A stretch of 64,000 bases of DNA. Origin: Physcomitrium patens (Eukaryota > Streptophyta > Bryopsida > Funariales > Funariaceae). The stretch covers positions 12,353,941 through 12,417,940 of the forward strand of contig NC_037264.1 in the NCBI RefSeq assembly GCF_000002425.4, written 5' to 3'. Below are positions 33,100 to 45,853 of this stretch, one piece after another. Made by a program: the position numbers and the translations under genes. Under the pieces are notes generated by a model. That model worked only from the letters and a program-made list of their open reading frames with translations. It was not told where the DNA came from and ran no database searches. Every line of letters starts with the position of its first letter. Positions within the stretch are counted from its first letter, which is position 1.

Positions 33100-35660
33100 C
33101 TTGAGGTGACATACAATATCAGAAATCATTATAGAAATGTAGAAAGATCTAAGCTACTGAGGTGTTAGTTTACAGATTTGGATTGATGTAGCAAGTGACA
33201 AGTTGGCATTGGAGAATAATACTTGATCACCCTCTTAGAAGGTCTTATATAATCAATGATTATCTGCATATTACTTTTGTCAATTTTATGTAATAAGAAG
33301 TTGGTGTTGTGCATCTTATAAGATTTTTGTAAGCCATTGTATAAATTCCTTGATTTTTGGATTATTGATATTGATGGGATGATAGAGAGTTGCTAGCATA
33401 ATTGAATATTGTCCAATATTAAGGAAAAATGGTAAATGATTGATACTTGTTTGAATACTATCATTATAAATAAACTCCAAGGATATTAAGTATTCATCCC
33501 AATCATTATGATGAACTACCACAAATATCCATAGCATATCTTCCAAGGTCCAATTTATATGCTTTATTTGTCCATCTATTTGAGGATGGAAGGCTATAGA
33601 TATGACAAGTCGAGTGCCTAGTAGCTTAAACAAGGCTTGCCAAAAACTTCCCATGAAGCATTGATGCCAATTTAAAATGATGATATGAGATAATCCATAG
33701 TGATAAAAGATAGTATCAAAGAAGACTTGTACAAGCATTGGAGCATCAATATCCGAGCGTACCATAGCTAAGTAAAATTGCTTCAAGAATCAATCCACAA
33801 AGATGGCAATTGTGATATGATTATGAAGCATCAACAGTAAATATGTAATGAGATTTATAGTCATATACTTCCAATATATCGTAAATAGCAAAATTGGCTA
33901 CAATAGTCTAAGAGATGTTACATTGCATGCTTTTTTAGTTTGACATGAATTATAAGAGTGTATAAAGGTTCAAATATAACGATCCAATCTTGCCCAAAAT
34001 CATGTCATTGAGATCCATTCTAGAATCTTCTCTTGTCTTAGATGTCAAGATATAGGGATGTCATGTCCCTCCTGAAGTATGTGCATCAAAGTTCAATATT
34101 GTTAGGTATATAAATTTTTTTCTTAAAATAAAATAAGTCATCAGTAAGAGTATAATCTTGATATTTTATATCACCAATCTTGAATTGATTGCTAACCATC
34201 TTAAAATAAATATTCCAGTGCGTAGCTTCCTTCTATTTTGTCTCTTTGTTTAGATAAAAAATGACACTATTAATGGTAGTAATTTTTGCCTTATTATTTT
34301 ATTTATCATTCAAATTTGATCTTTACAATAAGTTATCTGGCATAGTATGTTATTGCCCTTGCTTATACTCAAAATGGATATCAAAAAGGTATACCTATTC
34401 TTTCCAACAATGATGCTATAATTTCATATTTTTCAATGTAAATCATGAAGCAAGGTTGATGGTCAGTTCAAACAACCATTGGCTTTTCCAATAGATAGTA
34501 TCAGTACATCTTTGTGGTATGTACAATCGCTAATTGTTTTCAATCATGTATTCTAGTAATTGCATTCTTTTCTTCTAAGCTTGCGTGATTCATATGCCAC
34601 ATATTGAAGGCCCCTACTAAAGTTTTATTAAAAGATTGCTCCAATAACAAAGTTGGAAGCATCAATGTCAAGCGTACAAGGAAAATTAGGATCATATGGT
34701 TGTAATACATGAGCAATACTAAATGCCTCCTTTAACTTATCAAAGGCATTTTGTTGCTCTAATTTTTATTCAAATGAGGCACCTTTTTCCAATAGATTCA
34801 TCAATGAGGCAGCAATGTCAACAAATTGCCATATAAAATGGCGATGGTATCCATCAAGGCCTAAAAATGAACAAACCTCAAAAGCAACCTTGGCAGTTGG
34901 CCAAACTTCTACTACTTTCATCTTATGTTGCTCCATACGCATGCCTTCAAAGGATACCACATGTCCTAAAAAGGTGACTTTTAACTTCCAAAGTTCATAT
35001 TTTGATTGCTTGCAATAGAAGCAACTATCTTGCACTTGGCACAACACTTCTCATAGATGTTGCTTATGCTCTATAAGGATTTTATTATATACAAAGATAT
35101 CATCAATGAAGACAGCTATATACTTGTCCTAAAGGTTTCAAAATAATCTGTTCATTTGATCCATGAAAGAGGCTAGAGTATTGGCAAGGCCTAAATATAA
35201 AACCAGCCATTTAAAATATCCATAGTATATATAAAATGCCATCTTTTCCACATCTTCTCTTGTAATAGGTGTTTGCCAATAGCTGCTCCAAAGATCCAAT
35301 TTATTAAAGATTGTTGCACCTCAAAATTGGTCAAGAAGATTATTCACATATAAAAGTGGATATGCATGTTTAATAGTGTGCTTATTGAGACTTCAATAAT
35401 CGATGCAAAGTCAAAGTCCACTATCTTTTTTAGGTATAAAGAATACAAGTATTTTCCATGGTGATGAGCTTTCTCAAATGAGGCCTTTCTCCAAGAATTT
35501 ATCTAATGTCTTTCGTAGCTCTTTAAGTTTTTTTTGGTGTTAGGCAATAAATTGGTCATCTTATTGGTTTGGCTCTAAGTAATAGTTTTATTTGAAAGAA
35601 GGCACCTTGATCAAGAGGTACACCACTAGGTAGGTCGATTATAAATATATCTTAATATTT
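33100..35660 (-). pseudogene. Gypsy pol remains of element 1 (RT, RNase H, integrase)
   Basis: In minus-strand order there is reverse transcriptase near 35.1-35.66 kb, thumb/RNase H entry at 35047-34766 (LKVTFLGHVVSFEGM and VEVWPTAKVAFEVCSFLGLD, matching the FLGHVVS..G and WP.P....V.SFLGL motifs), and integrase core at 33786-33316 (YHYGLSHIIILNWHQCFMGS, then LLGTRLVISIAFHPQIDGQI, with YNDSIQTS). The integrase Asp of the usual SDRD is changed to NWHQ. Stops and frameshifts throughout show it is inactive. Confidence 0.8.
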
Positions 35661-36299
35661 TAATATGAGTTGTTTTACTTACTCTACTCCTTTGACTATC
35701 TTTTTGATTACTGACGTAGGATTTGGAACCACCATTTATATTAGTTGTTTGTGTTATAATTGCTTCTTCACAAAGATTTTTTCTACGAATAAGTCTTTGG
35801 TTGCAGACTATCTTTCCTCTTCACTTAATGCAGAGGTACAAAGAGTCATCTTGCATCCTCCATTTTTAAAAGAGATTGTCTTTGCTATCCGATCAACTTT
35901 CTTATTTTTCAACTTTAGCTATGGCAAAATAAAGATAATATCATACCTGAGTTTTGTCACCTTAAATCTTTTTCTTAAGATGTATATGTCTATCAATCTC
36001 AAGATTTCTTCTTTATACATCTCACTTAATATATTTTTTTTGATCATCTATAAGGTATATACTTCTTCCCTTGATTTCTTTAGTTTTAATTTCAAGCTAG
36101 TTGGAGATTTTAGTTGAGATGCAATTTTTTATAGAGTCACAATCTACAAGCACTCGACATGGTTGTGTTCTTAATAGTTCCATTAAATTTATCAATCAAT
36201 TCTTTTATAGTTGTCTAACGCCATGCCATTTGTCTCTCACAGATAGTAGCTATCTCTAATATTGGCCATCAGTGCTTTTACTAAGAGCCCTATTTTTTT

Positions 36300-37200
36300 A
36301 TACTAAATCATTATTAATTTGCTAAATTTTCAGGTTGTAAACTTGCTTAGTCTTGTTAGTACTTGAATTTTGACATTTTGGACAATCTTCAATTTGATGA
36401 CTTTACTCTTGATAATAGAAATATAATTCTTTTTGTATAAATATTTGTCATCTTAATAGTGTCAATAATCCTTATAGGGCATCAATCTCTATTGGCATTG
36501 GTTGTTGTGCCATAATATTAGATAGAAGCATAAGACTTCATGTTATAGGTTATACTCCACGATTTTTGAAATCTATAAACCCTATCTACAATTCAAATTA
36601 TCTCTTTAAATGTTTGTGAATTCTTTAGCTCCACATCTTACTAGATTCTAGATTTCAAATCTTATAGGAATTGATTCATCATCTTCGCCTTGAAAACATT
36701 GCCAATTTGAAGATATAAGGACTTGAATTGAGAGACATAATTTTGCACCAACCTAGCTTGTGTAAGATTTGTCAATTCATCGCGTGTGATCTTTTCTACA
36801 TTGATGGGCCAAAATTGATTCTTTAACTTGGTCTCAAACTTCTCCCAGTTACAAAATCTACCTTGAACTCCATAGCTTTGAACTCAATGTTGCCACCAAA
36901 TGACTATCGCATCTTTCAAATAGTTGGCTACATATATAATTCTTTTGGTGGTATTTGCTTCAGATAGTTGGAGGTATTGTTGCATGTTAAAGAGCCATTG
37001 GCATGTATCTTCTTATCTTAAAGTTCTAAAGTATGTATTTGGCTTATTCAATTTTAACCTAGTAAGTGTCAACTCTCTTGTCCTTGAGGCTTCTATTTGC
37101 TTTTACAAAGTAGCTATTTGGTCTAAGAGGTGTTGTATTTGAGCTTCCATCTAAGATTGCTCCGCCATATTTGTCATATTATAATTTTTCCACTGGACTC
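36300..37200 (-). pseudogene. Gag-like remains of element 1
   Basis: On the minus strand 37.2-36.3 kb has pieces typical of gypsy gag (for example a frame with WLFNMQQYLQ-type words near 37000 and a Leu-rich heptad stretch at 37140-37080). It matches 50.2-50.95 kb of element 2 closely at the DNA level. No full frame survives. Confidence 0.5.
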
Positions 37201-37323
37201 CATTATTGTAATCCCTTTTCACCTTTCAATTGACTTTTTAAAAATAACTTGTGATAGCATCAATACAGTAACCAGTGTGACCACAACTGACCTTGGACTT
37301 AATGATGACTATTAACATGCTAT

Positions 37324-38984
37324 TGTATTATAATACAAATATATGGTGAAAGATAATAATATGGATCTTATTATAGAAGAGCCAAGTTAAAAGATAAAGT
37401 AGAAAAATATGAATAAAAGATAGGAAGGTAGTAAAACTTTTAGTAGTAATGCTATCCTTTTAAAAAAAATAGCTTCTACTTACTTTGTATGACCAAAAAT
37501 AAGGCAAAATAAGGTAGATTGGCAAAAAAAATGATATAGACATCTTTAGGAAGAAGTTAAGAGTAAATTCTAATAAAAATTATCTAAAAAAACTAGATAT
37601 TGATACCCGAGGACGGCCGGTTATCAACCTTGATTGAAATCAGACTCGGAGGCATAAAACTAAGTCTCGATGACAACTCGAGGATTCTTTGGTAGATCGG
37701 AGAGTGGAATTTGATAGGAAACTAAATAGGATTTTTATGAGCATTAGTTTTGGGCAATTTGGAGTTGTTATGACTTTGTAAGAGCTTTACAAAGTCAAGA
37801 TTATTTTTGGATGACTTGGATATTGTGAAATTAAATAGGATTGATGTTTTTAGTGATTTCAAGAGTTTTGTAATAGATCTATAAGTAAAATTTTGTGAGT
37901 TAATGGTCATAGTTGTACTTAATATGTGTTGTGAATGTTAGGTCAATATAATGGTTGAATTGAGGATTAATGAGGTTTAAGTGAGCAAAAGTCTCAAAAA
38001 GTAGAATTTTAGGTCTAGCAAGGATTTTTAAGATTTCTTGCAATCTACTAGTTAGATTGGAGTGAAATTTATGTGAGAGGATATCAGACTTATTTTTCTA
38101 TATGTATAAGAATTTTGAAATCAATTAAATTGTGAAAAGGAGAGATATTGGCTCTGAAAGATTGGCATCAAAGTTAGAAAAGGAGGCCGGCCAATACCCA
38201 AGCACGTTTTTGAGGTTATCGTCTATTTGGTAATTCCAATCTTTTTCAAAATATTTTTGCTTGTTTTTAATTTAGTTTTTAAGAAGTGTGAAAAATTTGA
38301 GTCAAGATCAATGGTTCATTAATTAGTTTTTGTGGTTTAATTCTATTGTAGAAATTACTAGGATTGATTAGGATTTGATTTATGATTAGGATTTGGTTAG
38401 GATTTGATTTAGGATTAGGATTTGATTTAGGGTTTAGAATTAGGGTTAGGATTTGATTAGGATTTTATTTAGGATTAATATTTGATTTAGGATTTAGGAT
38501 TAGGGTTAGGATTTGGTTAGGGTTTGATTTAGGATTAGAGTTTGGTTTAGGGATTAGGATTTGATTAGGGTCTGATTTAGGATTAGGATTTGATTTAGTA
38601 TTTAGGATTTGGTTTAGGATTTAAGATTTCGTTAGGATTTGATCAGGATTTTATTTAGGGTTTAGGATTTTATTTGAGTTTGTTTAGGATTTAAGATTTA
38701 GTTAGTTTTTGGCCTAAATTTTGAATGAAGTAAGTTTTCAATTAGGATTAAATTAAGATTGAATTGACATGTAATTGAAAAATATTTGTAATAATTCTAA
38801 TATTTCTTTAAGATTTCTTATTGTTTCTTTGGAATTCCTTTGAGGTTTCTTTGAATTTGATTAAAGCTTGTTTAGCATTGTTAGTGTTCTATTAGAATTA
38901 AGATTTTGTTGTTGCAATTTCTACTCTACCTTCCTTAGCTAGGTGCTCGGAGCATTTTCAAGCAAGACTTCATGTATTATGACA
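37324..38984 (-). repeat. Family-X LTR, insertion in element 1
   Basis: On the minus strand it starts TGTCATAATACATGAAGTC and ends TTGTATTATAATACA, so the ends are inverted TGT...ACA. It matches 39623-41535 in opposite orientation over its whole length with about 15-20% divergence judged by eye, and interrupts element 1 between gag and primer site. It includes the telomere-like array at 38375-38700. Confidence 0.7.
38375..38700 (-). repeat. Telomere-like degenerate array (TTAGGATTTG type)
   Basis: Dozens of units such as GGATTTGATTTAGGATTA and GGGTTTAGGATT, variants around TTTAGGG (plant telomere unit) with irregular 7-11 bp spacing. Confidence 0.8.
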
Positions 38985-39014
38985 ATTCTACCAAAAATAA
39001 ATAGTCTAACACTT

Positions 39015-39026
39015 GCTCTGATACCA
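39015..39026 (-). other. Primer binding site of element 1 (tRNA-iMet)
   Basis: Minus strand reads TGGTATCAGAGC, the exact complement to the 3' end of plant initiator tRNA-Met used by many gypsy and copia elements; it abuts the LTR at 39027. Confidence 0.9.
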
Positions 39027-39580
39027 ATAAAATATAACTAGACTATCTTAAAAATCAAAGATCCTTCTAATCCATAGTAACATAAAGACTTATTATAAAA
39101 TAGGAAAAAATAGACCAAAAAAAAATTCAACAAAACTAAACAAAATAAAAAATGAAAGACAAAACTGAGAAAATAAAAACAGAACAGAATAGATCTAAAT
39201 AGAAAGATATAAAATCAAACTTTACTAAGAAAAAGGATCCAAAGCCATATCTAACTAGATGTTCTAAAAGGCCCTAGCTAGTCCTATTTATACCTTATTC
39301 TATTACCTAGAACTTTCTAGAATGTTTCTAGGTGGTGGATCCTACTTAGATAATTATCTTAAATTTCTTCTCTAGAAAATTCTATAGTGGATTCTATCTA
39401 GATAACCACCCTAAATTATTTTTAGAATATTCTATAGTAGATTCTATCTAAATAATCATCCTAAATTCTTTTTAGAATATTCTATGATGGATCGTACTTC
39501 ATCTTCTAATTTAATTCCAATTCTAAAAACTTCCATGGTTCTAACTATCTATATAATTATCTTATCTATATTCTATTACA
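39027..39580 (-). repeat. LTR (5') of element 1
   Basis: Homologous to 32304-32760 but longer because a segment TTTAGAATATTCTATAGTAG...CCTAAATT is repeated about three times (39350-39490). Confidence 0.7.
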
Positions 39581-39622
39581 TCTATATGAGATTGTGGTAT
39601 GTGTTTTCTTTTCAATGAGCGG

Positions 39623-41535
39623 TGTCTAATATGTGAAGTCTTGCTTGAAAGTGCTTTGGGTATCTGGCTGTGGAAGGTAGAATAGAAATTACAACAACAA
39701 AATCCTAATTCTAATAGAATACTAAAAATGCTAAATAAGATTTAATCAAATTCAAAGAAACCTCAAAGAAATTTCAAAGAAATAATAATAAATCTTAAAG
39801 AAATATTAGAATGATGACAAATATATCTCAAATACATCTCAATTCAATCTTAATTTAATCCTAGTTAAAATCCTATTGGACTTCATTCAAATTTTAGGCC
39901 AAAAATAACTAAATCTTAAATCCTAAAAAATCCTAATAAAATCCTAAATCCTAAATCAAACCCTAAATAAATCCTAAATCAAACTCCAATCAAATCCTAA
40001 ACCAAATCCTAAATAAATCCTAAATCAAACCCTAATCAAATCTTAAATCCTAAATCAAATCCTAAACCTAAACTAAATCCCAACCAAATCCTAAACCAAA
40101 TTCTAAATCTTAAATCCTAAACCGTAAATCAAACCCTAAACAAACCTTAAATCAAATCCTAACCAAATCCTAAACCCTAAACTCTAAATCAAATACTAAA
40201 TAAATCCTAAATCAAATCCTAAATCCTAAATCAAATCCTAACCAAATCCTAACTCTAAATCCTAAATCAAATCCTAAATCTAAACCAAATCCTAACCAAA
40301 CCTTCAACCTTAAACTAAATTTCAACCAAATCCTAAACTAAATCCTAAACCCTAAATTAAACCCTAAACAAATTCTAAACCAAATCCTAACCAAATCCTT
40401 AATCAAATCCTAAATCCTAAATAAAATCCTAATCAAACTCTAACTCTAAAACAAATCCTAAACCAAATCCCAACCAAATCCTAAACCAAACCCTAACTAA
40501 ATCCTAGTAATTCCTACAATAGATTTAAACATCAATAACTAATGAATAAAACATTGATCTTAACTCAAATTTTTCACACTTCTTAAAAACTAAGTTGAAA
40601 ACAAGCACAAAATTTTTTAAAAGGATCGAAATTATCAAATAGACGATAACCTCAAATATGTGCTTGGGTATTGGCCGGCCTCCTTCTTCAATCTTGATGC
40701 CAATCTTTCAGAGCCAATATCTCTCTTTTGCACCATTCGATTCATCTCAAAATTCTCATCTACATAGAAAAACAAGTATAATATCCTTTCACATAAGTTT
40801 CACTCCAATCCAACTAGTAGATTTTAAGAAATCTTAAAAACCCTTGCTAGTCCTAAAATTCTATTTTCTGAGACCTTGACTCTTTTAAACCTTAATAACC
40901 CTCAATTCAACCATTAGATCGAGTTCAAATTGACAACATATATTGAAAACAACTTTAACCATTAAATCACAAAATTTTACTTATAGATCTATTACAAAAC
41001 TCTTGAAAACATCTAAAATGTAAATCCTATTTTATTTCACAAAATCCAAGTCATCCAAAACAAACCTTGACTTTGCAAAGCTCTTACAAACTCAATACAA
41101 ATCTAAATCACCCAAAATCAATGCTCATAAAAACCTTATCCAATCAACTATCAAATCTCCTTCTCCGATCTACCAAAGAGTCTTAGAGTCGTCGTCGAGA
41201 CTTGGTTTTGTGCCTTAGGGTCTGATTTCAACCTTGGTTCATAACCAACCTTCTCCGGGTATCAACATCTAATTTTTCTAAGTAATTTTTATTAGAATTT
41301 ACTCTTAACTTCCTCCTAAAGATGACTATATCATTTATTTTTCCAATCTACCTTATTTTGCTTTATTTTTGGTCCTACAAAGTAAGTAGAAGCTATTTTT
41401 TTAAAAAGGCAGCATTACTACTAAAAGTTTTACTACCTTCTTATCTTTTATCCATATTTTTCTATTTTTTCTTTTAACTTGGCTCTTCTATAATAAGATC
41501 CATATTATCATCTTTCACCATATAGTCATATTATA
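39623..41535 (+). repeat. Family-X solo LTR (plus orientation)
   Basis: Begins TGTCTAATATGTGAAGTCTTG; contains AAGTGC.TTGGGTATCTGGCTG, the telomere-like array, GGTATTGGCCGGCCTCC, CCGGGTATCAACATC, and ends near CACCATATAGTCATATTATAAG. It is inserted in element E just after element 1. Confidence 0.7.
39845..40505 (+). repeat. Telomere-like degenerate array (CCTAAATC type)
   Basis: About 660 bp of units such as AAATCCTAAATCAAATCCTAACC and CCCTAAAC. It is the complementary strand of the array at 38375-38700, and longer. Confidence 0.85.
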
Positions 41536-41540
41536 AGATG

Positions 41541-41966
41541 ATAGTGGGATATGACTATCTCAAAAATCTATGACTCTTCTAATCCACAATAACATAAATT
41601 CTATCACAACATAGGACAGAGCAGACTACAACATAAGAAAATAGAACAAAATTGAACAAGAAGATACAAAACTAAACTTTCCAAAGAAAAAGAATTTAAA
41701 GCCATATCTAACCAAATATCCAAATGGTCCTAGCCAGTCATACTTATACTTTGTTCAACTATCTTAGAACTTTCTAAAATTTTTATAATAGTAGATCTTA
41801 CCTAAATAACTATTGTAAGTCCTTTTTAGAATATTCTATGGTAGATCCTATATAATCTACTAATTTAGCTTCAATTCTAGAAACTTCTATAAACTTCTTA
41901 AATATGGCTCCAACTATCTATTCATATGCATCAATAATACAAATATTTTATCTATACCTTGTTATA
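41541..41966 (-). repeat. LTR (3') of element 2
   Basis: Homologous to 51151-51630; ends CCTTGTTATA before ATTAATCTCTCTC, as in element 1. Confidence 0.65.
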
Positions 41967-43130
41967 ATTAATCTCTCTCTATTAATATAAAACATCCTTA
42001 TTTCTCTCTGAATAGTATCTCCAAATTGTTTCTTAATAATATATAAGGTTTTAAACAAGTTTTCATATTGCATCGTAGATGAAAAACCTTTTGAGAAGAC
42101 TTTGTATAGAAGTTGTTAATGTCTTCTACTATGGCAAAAGTAGCGATGCTCCAAAATACTGTCCACTTCATATTTTTGTTGATCATCAACTATAACTAGT
42201 AGTGGTGGTAGTTGACGATGGTTTGAAAAGTGCTTTGGTTTTGTATGAAATTTCTTAAGTTGTAAAATATAAAAGATCAGATGGACCTAAATATGTGGCA
42301 AAAGCTCAAAGTACTAGGCAACATCAAAAATCACTACAAAAATATGGAAAGGTCTAAGCCACTAATGTATTAGTTTATGAACTTGAGTTGATGTAGCAAG
42401 TGGCAAGTTGACGTTGGAAAGTAACACCTAATCACCTTTCTGAAAGGTCTTATATTATCAGTAGATATTTGCATACTACTTTTGTCAATTTTGTGTAATA
42501 AAGAGGTGGTGCCATGCTTCTTATAAAGCCATTATAAGTTGTTGTAAAAACTTCTTTATTATTGGATTGTTGGTATTAATACAATAATAGAGAGATGTAA
42601 GTGTAAACAGATGCTGATTAGTATTAAAGAAGAATGGTGAATGATCGATACTTATTTGAATACTATCATTGTAAGCAAACTCCAAAGGCATCAAATATTC
42701 ATTCTAATCATTATAATGAACTATCATAAATGTCCATAACATATCTTCTAAGGTCCAATTTGCATGTCCTATTTGCCGATTTATTTAGGGATGAAAAGCT
42801 ATAGATATGGCAAGTTGTGTATCAAGTAGCTTCAATAAAGACTACCAAAAATTTCTTGTGAAGTATAGATCTTGATCTGAAATGATGACCCGAGGTAATC
42901 CATGGTGTCAAAGATAGTATTGAAGAAGAATTATGCAAGTAGTAGAGCATTAATATCTAAATGCACCATAGCCAAATGAAGTTGCTTCATGTATCGGTCC
43001 ACAAAGACAACAATTGCTGCATGATTATGAGGCATCTAGGACAAATACATAATGAAATTTATAGTCACCTACTTCTATTGTATTGTAGATAGTGGAATTG
43101 ATTATAATAATCTAGGAGATGTTATATTAC

Positions 43131-44265
43131 GTTGTTATACTATAATTACTTATAATATGTAAAAATTAGTTAGAACATATAATATGTTCATAAGTCTTGG
43201 TGTATGTTAGAATGATTAATAGATTAATTTAAAGAGAGTGGATATAGTAAACTTTATTTTGAGTTTTATCTATTTTCATTATATCATTTAAAAAAACTTA
43301 TAGGACCTAAATATTTAATATGAAGCCTTGAGAGGAGATTAGAGCCTAAAAAAGGCGGCTTATTGAGAAGGATGAAAGTAAGGCATGGTTAGATGAAAGC
43401 AAGGAATAAGGATCTTCATTCCTATTGGTCGAAAACCATGCCCTATAGGCTTCAAGGAGGTTGCCTAAGACCTTATTAGGGATTAGGGTTTTTCTTTCGA
43501 ATTCATCTGAGCTTTAGAGGCTAAAATAAGTAAGTTCAAGATTTTGGGTATAATTTGGATGAAGAGTTCGTGTGATTTCGAGTTTTTGTGAAGGAGATAT
43601 AGGTGTTCAAATGTTAAGGTATCAAATTTGTACCTACTATCACTCTTTGAAGCATAACATATGCGTATGGAGAGCAATGAAAGATTGGCTACTGGAATTA
43701 GAGAGATCACTTTCTTGGCTATACTTTACATATATTGTTTGATGAATTCTAAGTCTGGATGAAGGAGTTATAGGGCATTGAAGACAGCATATGTAATTCA
43801 AAGGCAGTAACTGAGTTATTTTGTTAATAGTAATGGTTGGAGCCATATCTTGAGTTTCTTGATGAGTTTTTTGCTCAAAATTTTCATAAGTGTGTATTAT
43901 TAGATTAAGAAGCTATAGATCAAAGTTTCATGGTATTTGAGTACTTATTTTGTAAAATATGAAGAAAATAGCATGTAGATATATGTAAGCTAGGGCTTAA
44001 AGTTACTATTAGGATTTTAGTGATATCTCAAGATCCGTAATGAATTTGAAGTTGAACTTTCTTGTAGTAGTTTTTGAAAGTATATCAATACTTCATATAA
44101 AATTTAGAGTTTTTTGGACGGTCCAATCATGAGATATGAACTGTTGAAATTTAGAAAACATTTCTCATAAGGATATATAAGGTTTTAAGATACTTTATCA
44201 TACATTTGGATATTTTTTTTGGTACTTAGGTTTATATATAGATATTATTGTCCTAAAAGGAAAAA

Positions 44266-44308
<43 letters not shown>

Positions 44309-44406
44309 TAGTACTTTTATATCTTAGACTTAATTGAATATTTAGTGGCAGCCAAAAGCCCAACGCTTTCTTGAGGCAAACTCTCTCTATCCTGATAATG
44401 TACTTT
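43131..44406. mobile_element. 1.28-kb insertion, non-coding, with 5-bp target duplication
   Basis: Inserted in the integrase region of element 2 and flanked by ATTAC at 43126-43130 and 44407-44411. Starts GTTGTTATACTATAATTAC. Clearly related to 58947-60289: both have TTCATTCCTATTGGTC, ATTAGGGATTAGGGTT, GAGCTTTAGAGGC and TGAAGGAGTTAT. Probably a solo LTR or non-autonomous element; no coding capacity is seen. Contains the TA tract 44269-44304. Confidence 0.6.
44269..44304. repeat. (TA)n microsatellite
   Basis: TA dinucleotide tract of about 18 units. Confidence 0.95.
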
Positions 44407-44593
44407 ATTACATTGACATGACTTGTAAGAGTGCACAAAAGTTCAAACATCACAATTCAAACCTATCCAAAATCATATTATTGAGATGTGTTTTAGAATC
44501 TTCTCACACCCTAGATGTCTAGATATTGGAATGTCATGTCCTTCTTAAAGTATGCATGTTTAGAGTATATCATTATCAAATATATAAATCCGC

Positions 44594-45853
44594 TGTCGTA
44601 TTACGTGCTTTCTTGCTCGAGAATGCGTCGGGCATCTGGCTGTAGAAGATAGTATGGAGATTCGCCAATATTCAAGCAATTTATCGATTTTTGACTGTTG
44701 GAATACAAACAACTGCAAGAATACACCGTAAATCTATACGGATGCCCTTCGACTGCTTGTCAAAGTCCTTTTTGCCCCAGCCGGTAGGTCTCTAGACGTT
44801 ACAGAGAACCCCGAACAACCCAAACTGCTAATCTTTGATACCGCTTTATACTCACGATCTTGTATCCAGTGATTGTCTTGTTAGATTAACCCAATAAATT
44901 TCATTCACTCCGCATACTCAATCCTATAGACACCCTTTTAATTCTTCATCACAGACGTAACTCGATTTCATAAAACAGTCAAGAGTAATCAAACCCACTT
45001 CATTAAAAATCTCGATTCACCATTACAACACTGACTTCAACAACGATTGCCTCAGTCTTCCCAAAACCCTATGAAGAAAAAAAACCCAATTCTCTATCTT
45101 TTTTTCCCGCCCGAAGCATGAAGCTAGCTCTCTCCTATCCTTCAAAAACCCCCCAAAAAACTTATTCTCTCCCCTAACCTTATCCTCTGAATTTCTTCAA
45201 TCTTTTGTCTTGGATCCGGAATTGGCTCCCACCGTCAGAGCTTGGATCCAAAATTGGCTCTCGCCGTCAGAGCTTTCTCTCCCATTTTTACCTTTAAGAG
45301 ATCCTTTTACCGAAAATAACGTTCCTTGAAATGGCACAAAAAACAGGACAGCCTGAAACATAATCGAAACCCCGTAATCGGGACCACATTGAGTCGCCCG
45401 ACCAATTCAGGTCTCATATTGGCTAAGAGTCCAGTAGTAAGACCCGGATGTCCCCGTAATTGGATCAAATTGGTCCTTCGCGTCAGATTGGCTGAGGCCC
45501 GTAGTAAGACCTGGATTTTCCCGTAATTAGACTGCATTGGGTTGCTCGGCCAATTCAGGTCTCATATTGGGTAAGAGGACCCGGATTGGATTCTTGAAAT
45601 TGAATCCAATTGGCTCTTTGAACCACGCTCACTCGTCATGTGAATTGGTCCTTTCTCTTCCTGCTGACTCCCATTATTGGAATCAAACGGAGCATTTTAG
45701 TATGCCCCGGCTGACTGTAACGGGGTGACTGAACCTGGCCACTCAGTATTTGCATTGGAGTTGGTCGTTGCTCCCAATATTCGAGGTAACTGAACATTAA
45801 TAAAAGTCCCATTTCTTTATATTTTCACGGTATACTCGTGTTACAACACGACA
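44594..45853. mobile_element. 1.26-kb solo LTR-like insertion, family-X relative
   Basis: Begins TGTCGTATTACGTG and ends CACGACA, perfect short inverted ends, between CCGC (44590-44593) and CCGC (45854-45857). The first 75 bp resemble family X (TTGCTCGAGAATGCGTCGGGCATCTGGCTGTAGAAG), but the body differs: it has no telomere-like array and is GC-richer, with internal direct repeats around GGCCAATTCAGGTCTCATATT (45403 and 45550) and GAATTGGCTCCC.CCGTCAGAGCTT (45221 and 45255). Confidence 0.65.

Larger units (their letters stand above)
32304..39580 (-). mobile_element. Ty3/gypsy LTR retrotransposon 1 (decayed)
   Basis: LTRs at 32304-32760 and 39027-39580 share sequence such as CAAACTTTACTAAGAAAAA, GATCC.AAGCCATA, CTAGGTGGTGGAT and TATATAATTATCTTATCTATA. 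The tRNA-Met primer site is at 39015-39026, so the element runs on the minus strand. Between are gag-like (36.3-37.2 kb) and pol (33.1-35.7 kb) remains. A family-X LTR has inserted at 37324-38984. After the right LTR, the flank TGGTATGTGTTTTC resembles element E DNA at about 56,080, so element 1 sits inside E. Confidence 0.75.

Noticed and set aside
38375..40505. True interstitial telomere or chromosome-fusion scar
   Set aside because: The units are irregular, and the arrays lie at the same place inside copies of one LTR family, so they are part of a mobile element.
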